This document shows, piece after piece, positions 44,226 to 51,415 of a stretch of 64,000 nt of DNA; the first letter of the stretch is position 1; each line of letters begins with the position of its first letter. The notes below the pieces were generated by a model, which was not told where the DNA came from, searched no databases, and was given only the letters and a program-made list of their open reading frames with translations. Position numbers and translations under genes: made by a program. The DNA is from Mucilaginibacter mali. GTDB lineage: Bacteria; Bacteroidota; Bacteroidia; Sphingobacteriales; Sphingobacteriaceae. Where the stretch lies: NCBI RefSeq assembly GCF_013283875.1, contig NZ_CP054139.1, positions 806,001 through 870,000 on the forward strand, given 5' to 3'.

Positions 44226-44768
44226 ATGAATAAACGGATCATTACCCTTTGCTATCGAAAGATCATCAGGCCAAACGCCGCCTTACCCTGGGATAAAATG
44301 GTGCACGGGGACAGCTATATGGAGTTTAAAATGCAGGCGCAAAACTTCAGCGCGGGCACACCTTATACCAGCTATGCCCAACTGTTGCAGCATTTCCCCA
44401 ACGCGCAAAAGCTTACTGGTATGGTAACGCCATCGGTAACGGGGTATGTGCAGCAACTGGGCGGTATCCTCCCCGAGATACTGAATACGCTGGGCCGCCG
44501 CTTTTTACGGATCCGTTCGTTTCAGTTCGAGATCATCAATTCGGATATTAACGACAGGGATAAGCACGTAGTGGCCATCAACTTCTTTAGCGAACCGTTG
44601 ATCTGGCATGATACGATAAATAATTATCTGCTGGTATCGTCCCACAATACCGAAACCCCGAACGATGAGGATGCAGAAGCGCTGACCGAATTATTTCAGC
44701 TGCAGCCGTATTTAAATATCCACAGTGTGGCCTCACCCCAACCCCTCTCCAAAGGAGAGGGGCTTTAG
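44226..44768 (+). CDS. Unknown protein, C-terminus encoded by an intergenic repeat
   Basis: 180 aa, no signal peptide, no domain that I recognise. The region FLRIRSFQFEIINSDINDRDKHVVAINFFSEPLIWHDTINNYLLVSSHN looks like a compact globular beta-rich domain. The last 13 residues (VASPQPLSKGEGL) are translated from repeat family E, so the repeat probably replaced the original end. The gene is in tandem with the pirin-like gene (44840). Function unknown. Confidence 0.7.
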   Translation: MNKRIITLCYRKIIRPNAALPWDKMVHGDSYMEFKMQAQNFSAGTPYTSYAQLLQHFPNAQKLTGMVTPSVTGYVQQLGGILPEILNTLGRRFLRIRSFQFEIINSDINDRDKHVVAINFFSEPLIWHDTINNYLLVSSHNTETPNDEDAEALTELFQLQPYLNIHSVASPQPLSKGEGL

Positions 44769-44818
44769 AACTTGCAAGGCAAGTCCTCTCCTTTGGAGAG
44801 GATTTAGGTGAGGCTTCT
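44730..44818. repeat. Palindromic repeat family E, copy 3 (enters a coding region)
   Basis: GCCTCACCCCAACCCCTCTCC and AAAGGAGAGGGGC, then CCTCTCCTTTGGAGAGGATT and GGTGAGGC. The left part is read as the end of the 44226 gene. Confidence 0.85.
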
Positions 44819-44839
44819 AACTTTAAAAAAACAGCTAAC

Positions 44840-45556
44840 ATGCAAAAACTAACCCCCGGACAAATTTACCTGGCCGATCAGCGCGGTGTAACCCAAACCG
44901 GCAAGCTGACCCGCTGCTGCACGTTTAACTATGGCGATTATGCAGACCCGCACCGTAAACCGTTCGGTTCGCTGCTTACGCTGAACGATGAGCTGTATGC
45001 GCCAGGTCAAAGGGTAAGCTACATTGCTACACACGCGTTGTGGTCGGTTATTATCCCCATCACCGGCGAGGTAGATTGGAAGGATGACCTGGGCCATACC
45101 GGCACGGTGGATGTTGGCCAGGTGCAGGTACGCTACCTGCCAGCTGGAAATATCATCGAATTGAATAACCCTTACAACGATGAGCAGATCAATTTCCTGT
45201 ACCTTGAGTTCAGGGCCGATCCGCTGGGATTATCAACCTTGTTACCTAAATTATACGAGTTTGAGTTTGAAGGCAGGCAGAACCAGTTGATTGATGTATT
45301 GCAGGGCGAGCAACCGGAATCGCTGAAGCAATTGCCGTTCAAATTGCACATCGCCCGTTTTGATGGCCGGGAGGAAGCACTGTATCCTGTGCCCGATGGC
45401 GGTCTGTTCTTCGCCTTTGTAATAGCCGGTGCTTTTGAACTACAAGGCCGCCTGATGCACCAGCGCGATGGTCTGGCGCTATGGGACCTGCACGAAGCCG
45501 ATATGGAAGCCCTGAGCAATAGCGCGGTAATACTGGTGCTGGAAATGCGAAAGTAA
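44840..45556 (+). CDS. Pirin-like bicupin protein
   Basis: 238 aa. LTPGQIYLADQRGVTQTGKL and CTFNYGDYADPHRKPFGSLLTLNDEL match the pirin/YhaK type, with cupin strands after. The first cupin lacks the HPHKGFE motif of the pirin at 32051, so metal binding is doubtful. It follows the 44226 gene and ends 14 bases before a hairpin that acts on the other strand. Substrate unknown. Confidence 0.75.
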   Translation: MQKLTPGQIYLADQRGVTQTGKLTRCCTFNYGDYADPHRKPFGSLLTLNDELYAPGQRVSYIATHALWSVIIPITGEVDWKDDLGHTGTVDVGQVQVRYLPAGNIIELNNPYNDEQINFLYLEFRADPLGLSTLLPKLYEFEFEGRQNQLIDVLQGEQPESLKQLPFKLHIARFDGREEALYPVPDGGLFFAFVIAGAFELQGRLMHQRDGLALWDLHEADMEALSNSAVILVLEMRK

Positions 45557-45562
45557 CGGGCA

Positions 45563-45591
45563 CAAAAAAAGCAGGCTTAGGGGAGCCTGCT
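45563..45591 (-). terminator. Terminator of the TatA-like gene
   Basis: Arms AGCAGGCT and AGCCTGCT pair over 8 bases around a 6-base loop; on the minus strand a T run (TTTTTTT) follows. It also lies just after the plus-strand pirin-like gene. Confidence 0.82.
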
Positions 45592-45654
45592 CTCGGAATG
45601 AAAAAATTCCGGCTACGGATGGGATCGTGCTAAAATAAAATTCGTTTTGCCTGC

Positions 45655-45792
45655 TTACCGGTAACCGGTATTGTTCATACTTTTCTTTTTCTCTTCGTGC
45701 CTGATCATTAGTTCAGGTATCCTTTTCGCACCGATGAATAGCAATACGGCTATCATCATCAGTAGCACTTCTTGTCCGCCAAACCCGTTCAT
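45655..45792 (-). CDS. TatA-like short membrane protein (45 aa)
   Basis: MNGFGGQEVLLMMIAVLL then FIGAKRIPELMIRHEEKK: FG motif, one membrane helix, and the hinge GAKRIPEL that marks TatA/TatE. TatA proteins are usually about 55-90 aa; here the amphipathic helix is cut short and the protein ends after NNTGYR. The complete minus-strand unit, from ATG to a terminator (45563-45591), supports a real gene. No tatC is in the window. It might form part of a Tat pore or be a divergent copy. Confidence 0.75.
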   Translation of the reverse strand: MNGFGGQEVLLMMIAVLLFIGAKRIPELMIRHEEKKKSMNNTGYR

Positions 45793-46110
45793 TTTATGTT
45801 TAATTAATTAGTTAGCTAAATTTATCAAACCTGTTCAAAAAGATTGCCAAAGTATCGGTAAAACCGCTTTTTGTATCGATAGAAGCTATTCCCACGTAAA
45901 GGTTTGCATTAATTTTTAATTAAATAAGCGGCGGCTGTTTATCTATGTGGTTAAACCTCGCCAGGTATGCCGACCAAATTCCCCAAATATACCCGTATAT
46001 TGCTTTTAGGTTTAATGCTGTAGAATTACCAGACCATAGCGCGGCCAAAATTACCCCTAAGCAGGGATGATATCAGTACTATTCAAGCATCCATAAAAAA
46101 TAAGCAGGAC
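45793..46110. other. 318-base intergenic region
   Basis: AT-rich next to the TatA-like start and otherwise without a recognisable gene, repeat or RNA. It should hold the minus-strand promoter of the TatA-like gene; I cannot place it. Confidence 0.3.
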
Positions 46111-46587
46111 TTAATTCATCCGTTTGTAGTGAAAGTCAACCCGTTTGCGGTTGCCTTGTATATTGCCATCTATCCAGGCGTTTATCGAATCTTTGCTGAC
46201 AAACTGATAGGCCACCACCTGTGGGTAATCGTGATCGGGATTGCTGAAGGTATACACGCCCTTGTATGATGATATCAGTTTAAAGGGCACCGGCTTGCCC
46301 TCGTTTTGCCCGTTAACGGTAGGGATATAAAAGATATAACCGTCTTTCATGGTCAGTTGTACGTTTTCTTCAACGGTGGTATCCGTACCTGACACGCGGA
46401 AGCCGCGACCGCTCAGTTCGGTATCGTTGGTCTTTCGCCATTGCTCGCAGATATAATAGCCTTTGGCGCTTTTCATTTTCCAGGTTCCTCCGGTTAACTG
46501 GTGTAGTGGCTTAAAGGTATCCTGCTGCACAATTGGAGTAAATGCTGCCAGCAGAAAAAGAGCGGCTAATAAACAGAAGTACTTCAT
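46111..46587 (-). CDS. DUF6265-like secreted lipocalin-type protein
   Basis: 158 aa with a signal peptide (hydrophobic 5-17). LTGGTWKMKSAKGYYICEQWRK, SGRGFRV, VQLTMKDGYIFYIPTVNGQNEGKPVPFKL and FSNPDHDYPQVVAYQFV match the pattern I recall for DUF6265, found in many Bacteroidota, of unknown function. Single gene; its upstream flank carries repeat family E copy 4. Confidence 0.7.
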   Translation of the reverse strand: MKYFCLLAALFLLAAFTPIVQQDTFKPLHQLTGGTWKMKSAKGYYICEQWRKTNDTELSGRGFRVSGTDTTVEENVQLTMKDGYIFYIPTVNGQNEGKPVPFKLISSYKGVYTFSNPDHDYPQVVAYQFVSKDSINAWIDGNIQGNRKRVDFHYKRMN

Positions 46588-46611
46588 GGCGTTAATATTA
46601 GATTAATGTTT

Positions 46612-46698
46612 AAAGCCTCACCCCAACCCCTCTCCGGGGGAGAGGGGCTTCTAAGAATTTCTAAATCTTCTCCAAAGGAGAGGATTTAGGGGAGGCTC
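46612..46698. repeat. Palindromic repeat family E, copy 4
   Basis: GCCTCACCCCAACCCCTCTCC with CGGGGGAGAGGGGC, then CTTCTCCAAAGGAGAGGATT and GGGGAGGC at the right. Confidence 0.8.
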
Positions 46699-46736
46699 CT
46701 TAACTCAAATTTAACACAAAACGCGCATTATCCGCA

Positions 46737-46755
46737 TACCCCGTTTAGGGGGATA
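46737..46755. promoter_or_regulatory. GC-rich palindrome upstream of the NTF2-like gene
   Basis: TACCCCGTTTAGGGGGATA, 92 bases before the start at 46847. It is a looser version of the CCCC...GGGG element seen before 47566, 51416 and 55485. Confidence 0.3.
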
Positions 46756-46846
46756 TTTATTAGTGTAAACGGCATATCGGGTGGTGTAATCAGCATATCT
46801 GCAGGAAATTATGCGGCGGATATTTGGTTAAAAATATCACAAGATC

Positions 46847-47335
46847 ATGAGAAACAAATTTTTTATGGCATGCATAGTCTTAGGATTGTCGGCCGCAGTA
46901 AACACAAGCTACGCTACAGATGGTATAGCCCCCAGCTATAAGGACGTAATTAATAATTATATTGATGGCTGCATGAACGGCAATGCCAAAAAACTGGACA
47001 AAGTATTAAGCGATGACGCCAGCGTGAAAATTCCACGCGCCGATGTAGTATTGGTACACAATAGAGAAGGATTGATAGCGCAGATGAAGGCTGATGGCGC
47101 TACCCATCAAAATTGTGAATCGAAATACGAGGTGCTGGATAAAAGCGACGCTATTGTAATTGCCAAGGTTGATTTTAAATACAACGAATTTACCCAGCAC
47201 AACTACATTACCCTTGAAAAGAACGAAAACAAGGAGTGGAAGATAACCCAGGTGTGCCGCTTTTTTGAAGATGTAAAACCAAAGGCCGAAGCTATGCCGG
47301 ATGTAACCGCGAGTACAGGAAAGGTGGGGAGGTAA
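46847..47335 (+). CDS. Secreted NTF2-like (putative lumazine-binding) protein
   Basis: 162 aa. The signal peptide ends near SYATDG. The rest is an NTF2-like domain: VINNYIDGCMNGNAKKLDKVLSDDASVKIPR, REGLIAQMKADG, AIVIAKVDFKYNEFTQHNYITLEK, WKITQVCRFFE. Relatives in PF12893 are called lumazine-binding without proof of function. It stands alone, before the sensor kinase. Confidence 0.82.
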   Translation: MRNKFFMACIVLGLSAAVNTSYATDGIAPSYKDVINNYIDGCMNGNAKKLDKVLSDDASVKIPRADVVLVHNREGLIAQMKADGATHQNCESKYEVLDKSDAIVIAKVDFKYNEFTQHNYITLEKNENKEWKITQVCRFFEDVKPKAEAMPDVTASTGKVGR

Positions 47336-47363
47336 GGTAAAAGCGCAGGCCGTGTGCGATTCC

Positions 47364-47468
47364 CTCCCACGGGGATGGGGTAGGGAGGAGTTTAGCCGCA
47401 ATGCAATATCGTATAAACCCCTCCCTGCCACCACACAACCGATTACACCCCTCCCCAGGGAGGGAACT
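47364..47468. repeat. Repeat family D copy (TCCCTCCC...GGGAGGGA type)
   Basis: TTCCCTCCCACGGGGATGGG at the left and CTCCCCAGGGAGGGAACT at the right, with the same internal order as at 20601-20736. Confidence 0.65.
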
Positions 47469-47498
47469 AAAAGCCTCTTCGAAATAAGAGGTAACATT

Positions 47499-47548
47499 AA
47501 TCACCCCATTCGGGTGATTTTTTTTATTTTTAAATTAGCTTTATTTTG
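47499..47548 (+). promoter_or_regulatory. Sensor-kinase promoter with GC palindrome (also a possible terminator)
   Basis: AATCACCCCATTCGGGTG at 47499-47516 and a -7 like TATTTTG at 47542-47548. The block AATTAACTATTG follows at 47557-47568. The same order occurs upstream of 51416 with the two ends at the same spacing (41 bases). The palindrome plus T run could equally end the NTF2-like transcript. Confidence 0.5.
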
Positions 47549-47565
47549 AATTGGGAAATTAACTA

Positions 47566-50562
47566 TTGCCGCAAGTTTATATACATATAAAATTGAAGAG
47601 AATATCACTACACATATCGCGGCATTTTTTAGCTTTTGCACTATCGGCCTGTATATTACTGCTTTGCAAATTACCCGCGCACGCGCAACGATATACGTTT
47701 ACGCATTACGATATCGAGAACGGGCTGATCCAATCGCAGGTTAACCGGATATACCAGGATAATAACCACCGCATATGGATGGGTACGCTTGGCGGTGCCT
47801 GCCGGTATGATGGGATGGATTTTTACGGCGTATCTAAAGCCAGCGGGCTGATCAACAACTTTGTAAGTTCGGTTTTTTGCGATAAGCAGGGCACGGTTTG
47901 GTTTGGCACTAACAGGGGGCTGGCATGCCTGAAAAATCAAAAGCTATATAATATTACGCCGCCTGCAGGGCTTAAAGAGATCTGGGTATCGCGCCTTACG
48001 CAGGATGCATCGGGCACGGTATGGGGTATTATGTATAACCACCTGTTTAAGGTGGTGGGTAACCGGGTGGTGCTACAAACCATAAACGGTATGCCCAATT
48101 CGGTAACTACAGTTAAGGCTAACGGGCAGGGCCAGCTTTTTGCTTTTGTGAGCGGGATGGGCCTATACACCCTAAAAGGGGGAACGTGGCAAAGTGTTGT
48201 ACTGCTGCCTAAGGAAATGCAGGATATTTACGGCGTAAAGATCGTATTCGATAAACTTAACGCTAACCGTATTTTCCTGCAGAGTTACCGGTACCTCTTC
48301 ACTATCGAAAATAATACCATTACATCATACGCTACCGAATTGCTAAAAGACGTTCATAAGGGCTTTTTAACCATGGAGCAGGATGCCGCCGGCAAGATCT
48401 GGATAGGCACCACCGGCGGGGCGTATTGTATTGATGGCGATAAGCTGATCGCCTTCGATTCGCATAATGGTTTTAGTGATGCCTCGGTATCCGATATTTA
48501 TCGAGATAGCGACGATAATCTTTGGCTGGGCACCCAGGGCAACGGCCTTTACCGGTACGATGGGGACGATTATGTGATCTATACCCAATCAGACAAGGCC
48601 AAGGAAAGCCCTATTGTGATGGGTTTAGGGTTTGACCAACAGCAAAATGTGTTATTAGGCATTGATGGCGGCGGCATAGCCCGGTATAATGGGAAAACGA
48701 TAGAAACCTTATGGCTGCCGGCTGATATGCCCAACTCGCGCAAGGTAGAGTGCCTGTATAAAGATCGCAACGGCCTGGTTTGGGTAGGTACCAGCCTGGG
48801 CGGGATCTGGCAGTATGATGGCAGGCAGTTTAAGATGGTAAAGGGTACCGACCGCAATTCGGTAACCAGTATCAGGGAGGATTCGGAAGGCCAGCTTTGG
48901 TTTGCTACCCCATCGGGGCCGTATTATTACGATCAGCAACATGTGATGCAGTCGGTGGGGCTTAATATCTTCTCGTCGTCGTTGCTGCCATTGGGGAAGG
49001 ATAGTATGCTGGTGGGTACGCAGGAGGGCGTGGCGCTGGTGGTTAATAAAAAATTGGTACCCGATTTTAAAATAGGGCGGCTGGGCACAACCACCATCTT
49101 GTGCATGATAAAGTACAAAAACCTGGTGCTGATAGGTACCGACGACGACGGGCTTTATATATGGGAGCGCTCAACCGGCCGTATGCGCAAATACCAGGTG
49201 CAGGGCGGCCTGAAGGCCAACGCCATTTACAGTTTGGCTGTCGATGATCACGACCTGGTTTGGGCAGGTACGGGGCGTGGGGTAAGCCGGTTTAAATTAA
49301 ATACCCGTAGCCTGGATATCGAAGTCATCAGCACCGGCGAATCGAAAGACCGCATTGTCGAATCGAACCAGAACGCTATCATTTATAACAATAATAAAAT
49401 GATCCTTGGTACCACTAAGGGACTTACCGTTTACAATACCGCGCTACCCACAACAACAGGGCCGGCGCCGCATATTATCATTAATGCCATCAAATTGTTC
49501 GGGCAGGATAATTCAAAGTCTACCATCATTACCAACCCAAAGGCAACCGACCGTTTAGTGTTGTCATCCGGGCAAAATCACCTGGCTATCGCATTTTTGG
49601 GCGTATTCCTGAAAAGCCCGGAAAGCGTAACCTATCAATACCGCTTAAACGGGTTGGACGATAAATTTTGCGCCCCGGTAAAAAATGATATGGTAGATTA
49701 CCCATCGCTGCCCCCCGGGCATTACACCTTCGAGGTGAGGGCCATTGGTGGCGACGGACAGGTATCAAAAAATACGGCGACATTCAGTTTCGAGATCACG
49801 CCGCCGTTCTATCGCACCTATATTTTCCAGTTGGGGGTGATACTGTTCCTGATATTTATTGGGGTGCTGATACAAAACATCCTGCATCAGCGTAAAATAA
49901 AACAAGAGCGCGCGCTGGAAGCCATGAAGCGTGAAGAAAAGCTAAAGATCCGTCAGCAAACTGCCGAGGATTTTCACGATGACCTGGGCAATAAGTTGAC
50001 GCGTATTACGGTACTGTCCGATATCCTTGACGCCAAACTGGCTAAGGACGAACCTGAGCAGAAGAAGCTGGTATTGCAGATCAAACAGAACGCATCGGCA
50101 CTATATAACGGTACGCGCGATATTCTTTGGGCCATGGATCCGAAAAGTGATAACCTTTACGAGGTGTTGAACCACATTAAGGAAACCGGGATCGAGATAT
50201 TTGAAGATACCCATGTAGAGTTTCGCTTCGATGGCATCAGCGAGGAACTATCGGCCATAAAACTGCCGATGGAATATAGCCGCAATATCACCATGATATT
50301 TAAAGAGTTGCTTAACAACTCGCTGAAACATGCCGAGGCACACCATGTAAAGGTGGAATTTACGCAGAATGATAAGGATGAGGCTACCATCCGCGTAAGC
50401 GATGACGGCATTGGCTTTGACCCCGGTACCAATAAAAAAGGCCACGGCATTAACAATATAAAGGCCCGGGCCAAGCGTATAGACGGGCAGATCAATTGCC
50501 TGTCGGAAAAAGGCCAGGGCGCTGTAACCGAATTAACCTTCAGGATAACTAAAAGGGCCTGA
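47566..50562 (+). CDS. Two-component sensor histidine kinase with Reg_prop beta-propeller
   Basis: 998 aa. Signal peptide (FLAFALSACILLLCKLPAHAQ), periplasmic double propeller (about 45-640, blades such as IWMGTLGGACRYD, LWLGTQGNGLYRYD, VWAGTGRGVSRFK), Y_Y_Y domain (about 655-745), one membrane span (about 752-772), HisKA_3 with phospho-accepting His in AEDFHDDLGNKLTR, and HATPase with NSLKHAEA and DDGIGFD. There is no ATG: the start is TTG at 47566 or TTG at 47593. The latter would give a 32-residue signal peptide and is worth considering. It pairs with the response regulator 17 bases downstream. Confidence 0.9.
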   Translation: MPQVYIHIKLKRISLHISRHFLAFALSACILLLCKLPAHAQRYTFTHYDIENGLIQSQVNRIYQDNNHRIWMGTLGGACRYDGMDFYGVSKASGLINNFVSSVFCDKQGTVWFGTNRGLACLKNQKLYNITPPAGLKEIWVSRLTQDASGTVWGIMYNHLFKVVGNRVVLQTINGMPNSVTTVKANGQGQLFAFVSGMGLYTLKGGTWQSVVLLPKEMQDIYGVKIVFDKLNANRIFLQSYRYLFTIENNTITSYATELLKDVHKGFLTMEQDAAGKIWIGTTGGAYCIDGDKLIAFDSHNGFSDASVSDIYRDSDDNLWLGTQGNGLYRYDGDDYVIYTQSDKAKESPIVMGLGFDQQQNVLLGIDGGGIARYNGKTIETLWLPADMPNSRKVECLYKDRNGLVWVGTSLGGIWQYDGRQFKMVKGTDRNSVTSIREDSEGQLWFATPSGPYYYDQQHVMQSVGLNIFSSSLLPLGKDSMLVGTQEGVALVVNKKLVPDFKIGRLGTTTILCMIKYKNLVLIGTDDDGLYIWERSTGRMRKYQVQGGLKANAIYSLAVDDHDLVWAGTGRGVSRFKLNTRSLDIEVISTGESKDRIVESNQNAIIYNNNKMILGTTKGLTVYNTALPTTTGPAPHIIINAIKLFGQDNSKSTIITNPKATDRLVLSSGQNHLAIAFLGVFLKSPESVTYQYRLNGLDDKFCAPVKNDMVDYPSLPPGHYTFEVRAIGGDGQVSKNTATFSFEITPPFYRTYIFQLGVILFLIFIGVLIQNILHQRKIKQERALEAMKREEKLKIRQQTAEDFHDDLGNKLTRITVLSDILDAKLAKDEPEQKKLVLQIKQNASALYNGTRDILWAMDPKSDNLYEVLNHIKETGIEIFEDTHVEFRFDGISEELSAIKLPMEYSRNITMIFKELLNNSLKHAEAHHVKVEFTQNDKDEATIRVSDDGIGFDPGTNKKGHGINNIKARAKRIDGQINCLSEKGQGAVTELTFRITKRA

Positions 50563-50579
50563 TACAAACCGTATATTTG

Positions 50580-51212
50580 ATGGAAATGGAACGCGACATA
50601 AAAATTGTGATTATTGAGGATGACGAGACCATCCGCACCGGCTACACCTTTCTGATCGGGAATACCGATGGATACGAGGTGGTGAACGCCTACGCCAGTT
50701 ATGACGAAGCCGCCAACCATTTAGCCGCCGACCGCCCCGATGTGATCTTGCTGGATATTGAACTGCCCGGCACCAACGGTATCGAAGCCTTGCCCAAGAT
50801 CAAAAAGATTTTGCCCCATTGCTATGTGCTGATCTTAACGGTTTACGAATCGCAAAAACAGATCTTCGACGCGTTGGCTAATGGCGCATCGGGCTACCTG
50901 ACAAAAGGTACGCCTGCGGTGAAGATCATCGAATCGATAAAAGAGGTAAAAGAAGGCGGCGGCCCCATGAGCGTGAACATTGCCCGCATGGTGATCTCGT
51001 CGTTCATGAAGAACCAGGATTCGCCGCTATCCAAACGCGAAACCCAGATCCTGGAACTGGTGGTTGAAGGCAAAAGCCGCAGCCAGATAGCCAAGGAATT
51101 GTTTATTGATTTGGAAACGGTACGCAGCCACATCAAAAACATCTACCTGAAGCTGGATGTAAACTCCCGCGCCGACGCGATTAAGACGGCGAAGGAGAAT
51201 AAGCTTATCTAA
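50580..51212 (+). CDS. NarL/LuxR-type response regulator
   Basis: 210 aa from the ATG at 50580. Receiver domain: IKIVIIEDDETIRTG, LLDIELPGTNGIEALPKI with the phosphorylated aspartate, and LANGASGYLTKGTP. HTH: LSKRETQILELVVEGKSRSQIAKELFIDLETVRSHIKNIY. It is the partner of the preceding kinase. Likely targets are genes with the shared GC palindrome (47499, 51342). Confidence 0.94.
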   Translation: MEMERDIKIVIIEDDETIRTGYTFLIGNTDGYEVVNAYASYDEAANHLAADRPDVILLDIELPGTNGIEALPKIKKILPHCYVLILTVYESQKQIFDALANGASGYLTKGTPAVKIIESIKEVKEGGGPMSVNIARMVISSFMKNQDSPLSKRETQILELVVEGKSRSQIAKELFIDLETVRSHIKNIYLKLDVNSRADAIKTAKENKLI

Positions 51213-51345
51213 TGTGCAGATGTGCGTATGTGCAAATATGCAAATGGATAGAATTGGTTCATTCGCACATTCGCACATCTGCATATTTGCACATTAATTC
51301 ATCATCTGCACATTTGCATATCCACGCATTTGCACATTCGCAAAA
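51213..51345. repeat. Repeat family F: short tandem of 'TGCACATTCGCACATCTGCA' type
   Basis: About 130 bases of irregular repeats of TGTGCAGATGTGCGTATG, then inverted CATTCGCACATCTGC, together able to fold into long hairpins. A shorter copy lies at 34058-34100. There are no spacers of equal length, so it is not a CRISPR. Confidence 0.75.
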
Positions 51346-51392
51346 TCCCCCCATAAGGGTGTAAAACTATACCGGTAGTTGATTTATATTTG
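51342..51392 (+). promoter_or_regulatory. Promoter of the second barrel gene, homologous to the sensor-kinase promoter
   Basis: AATCCCCCCATAAGGGTG at 51342-51359 and the -7 TATATTTG at 51385-51392. The block AATTAACTATTG follows at 51400-51411, 41 bases after the palindrome, as in front of 47566. Confidence 0.55.
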
Positions 51393-51415
51393 ATATATCA
51401 ATTAACTATTGTCGC

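Noticed and set aside
45967..46023. 18-codon plus-strand ORF
   Set aside because: Too short, without promoter, ribosome-binding site or recognisable features.
51213..51345. Array of short repeats that resembles a CRISPR
   Set aside because: Units are imperfect, mixed in orientation and without equal-length unique spacers; no cas gene is in the window.
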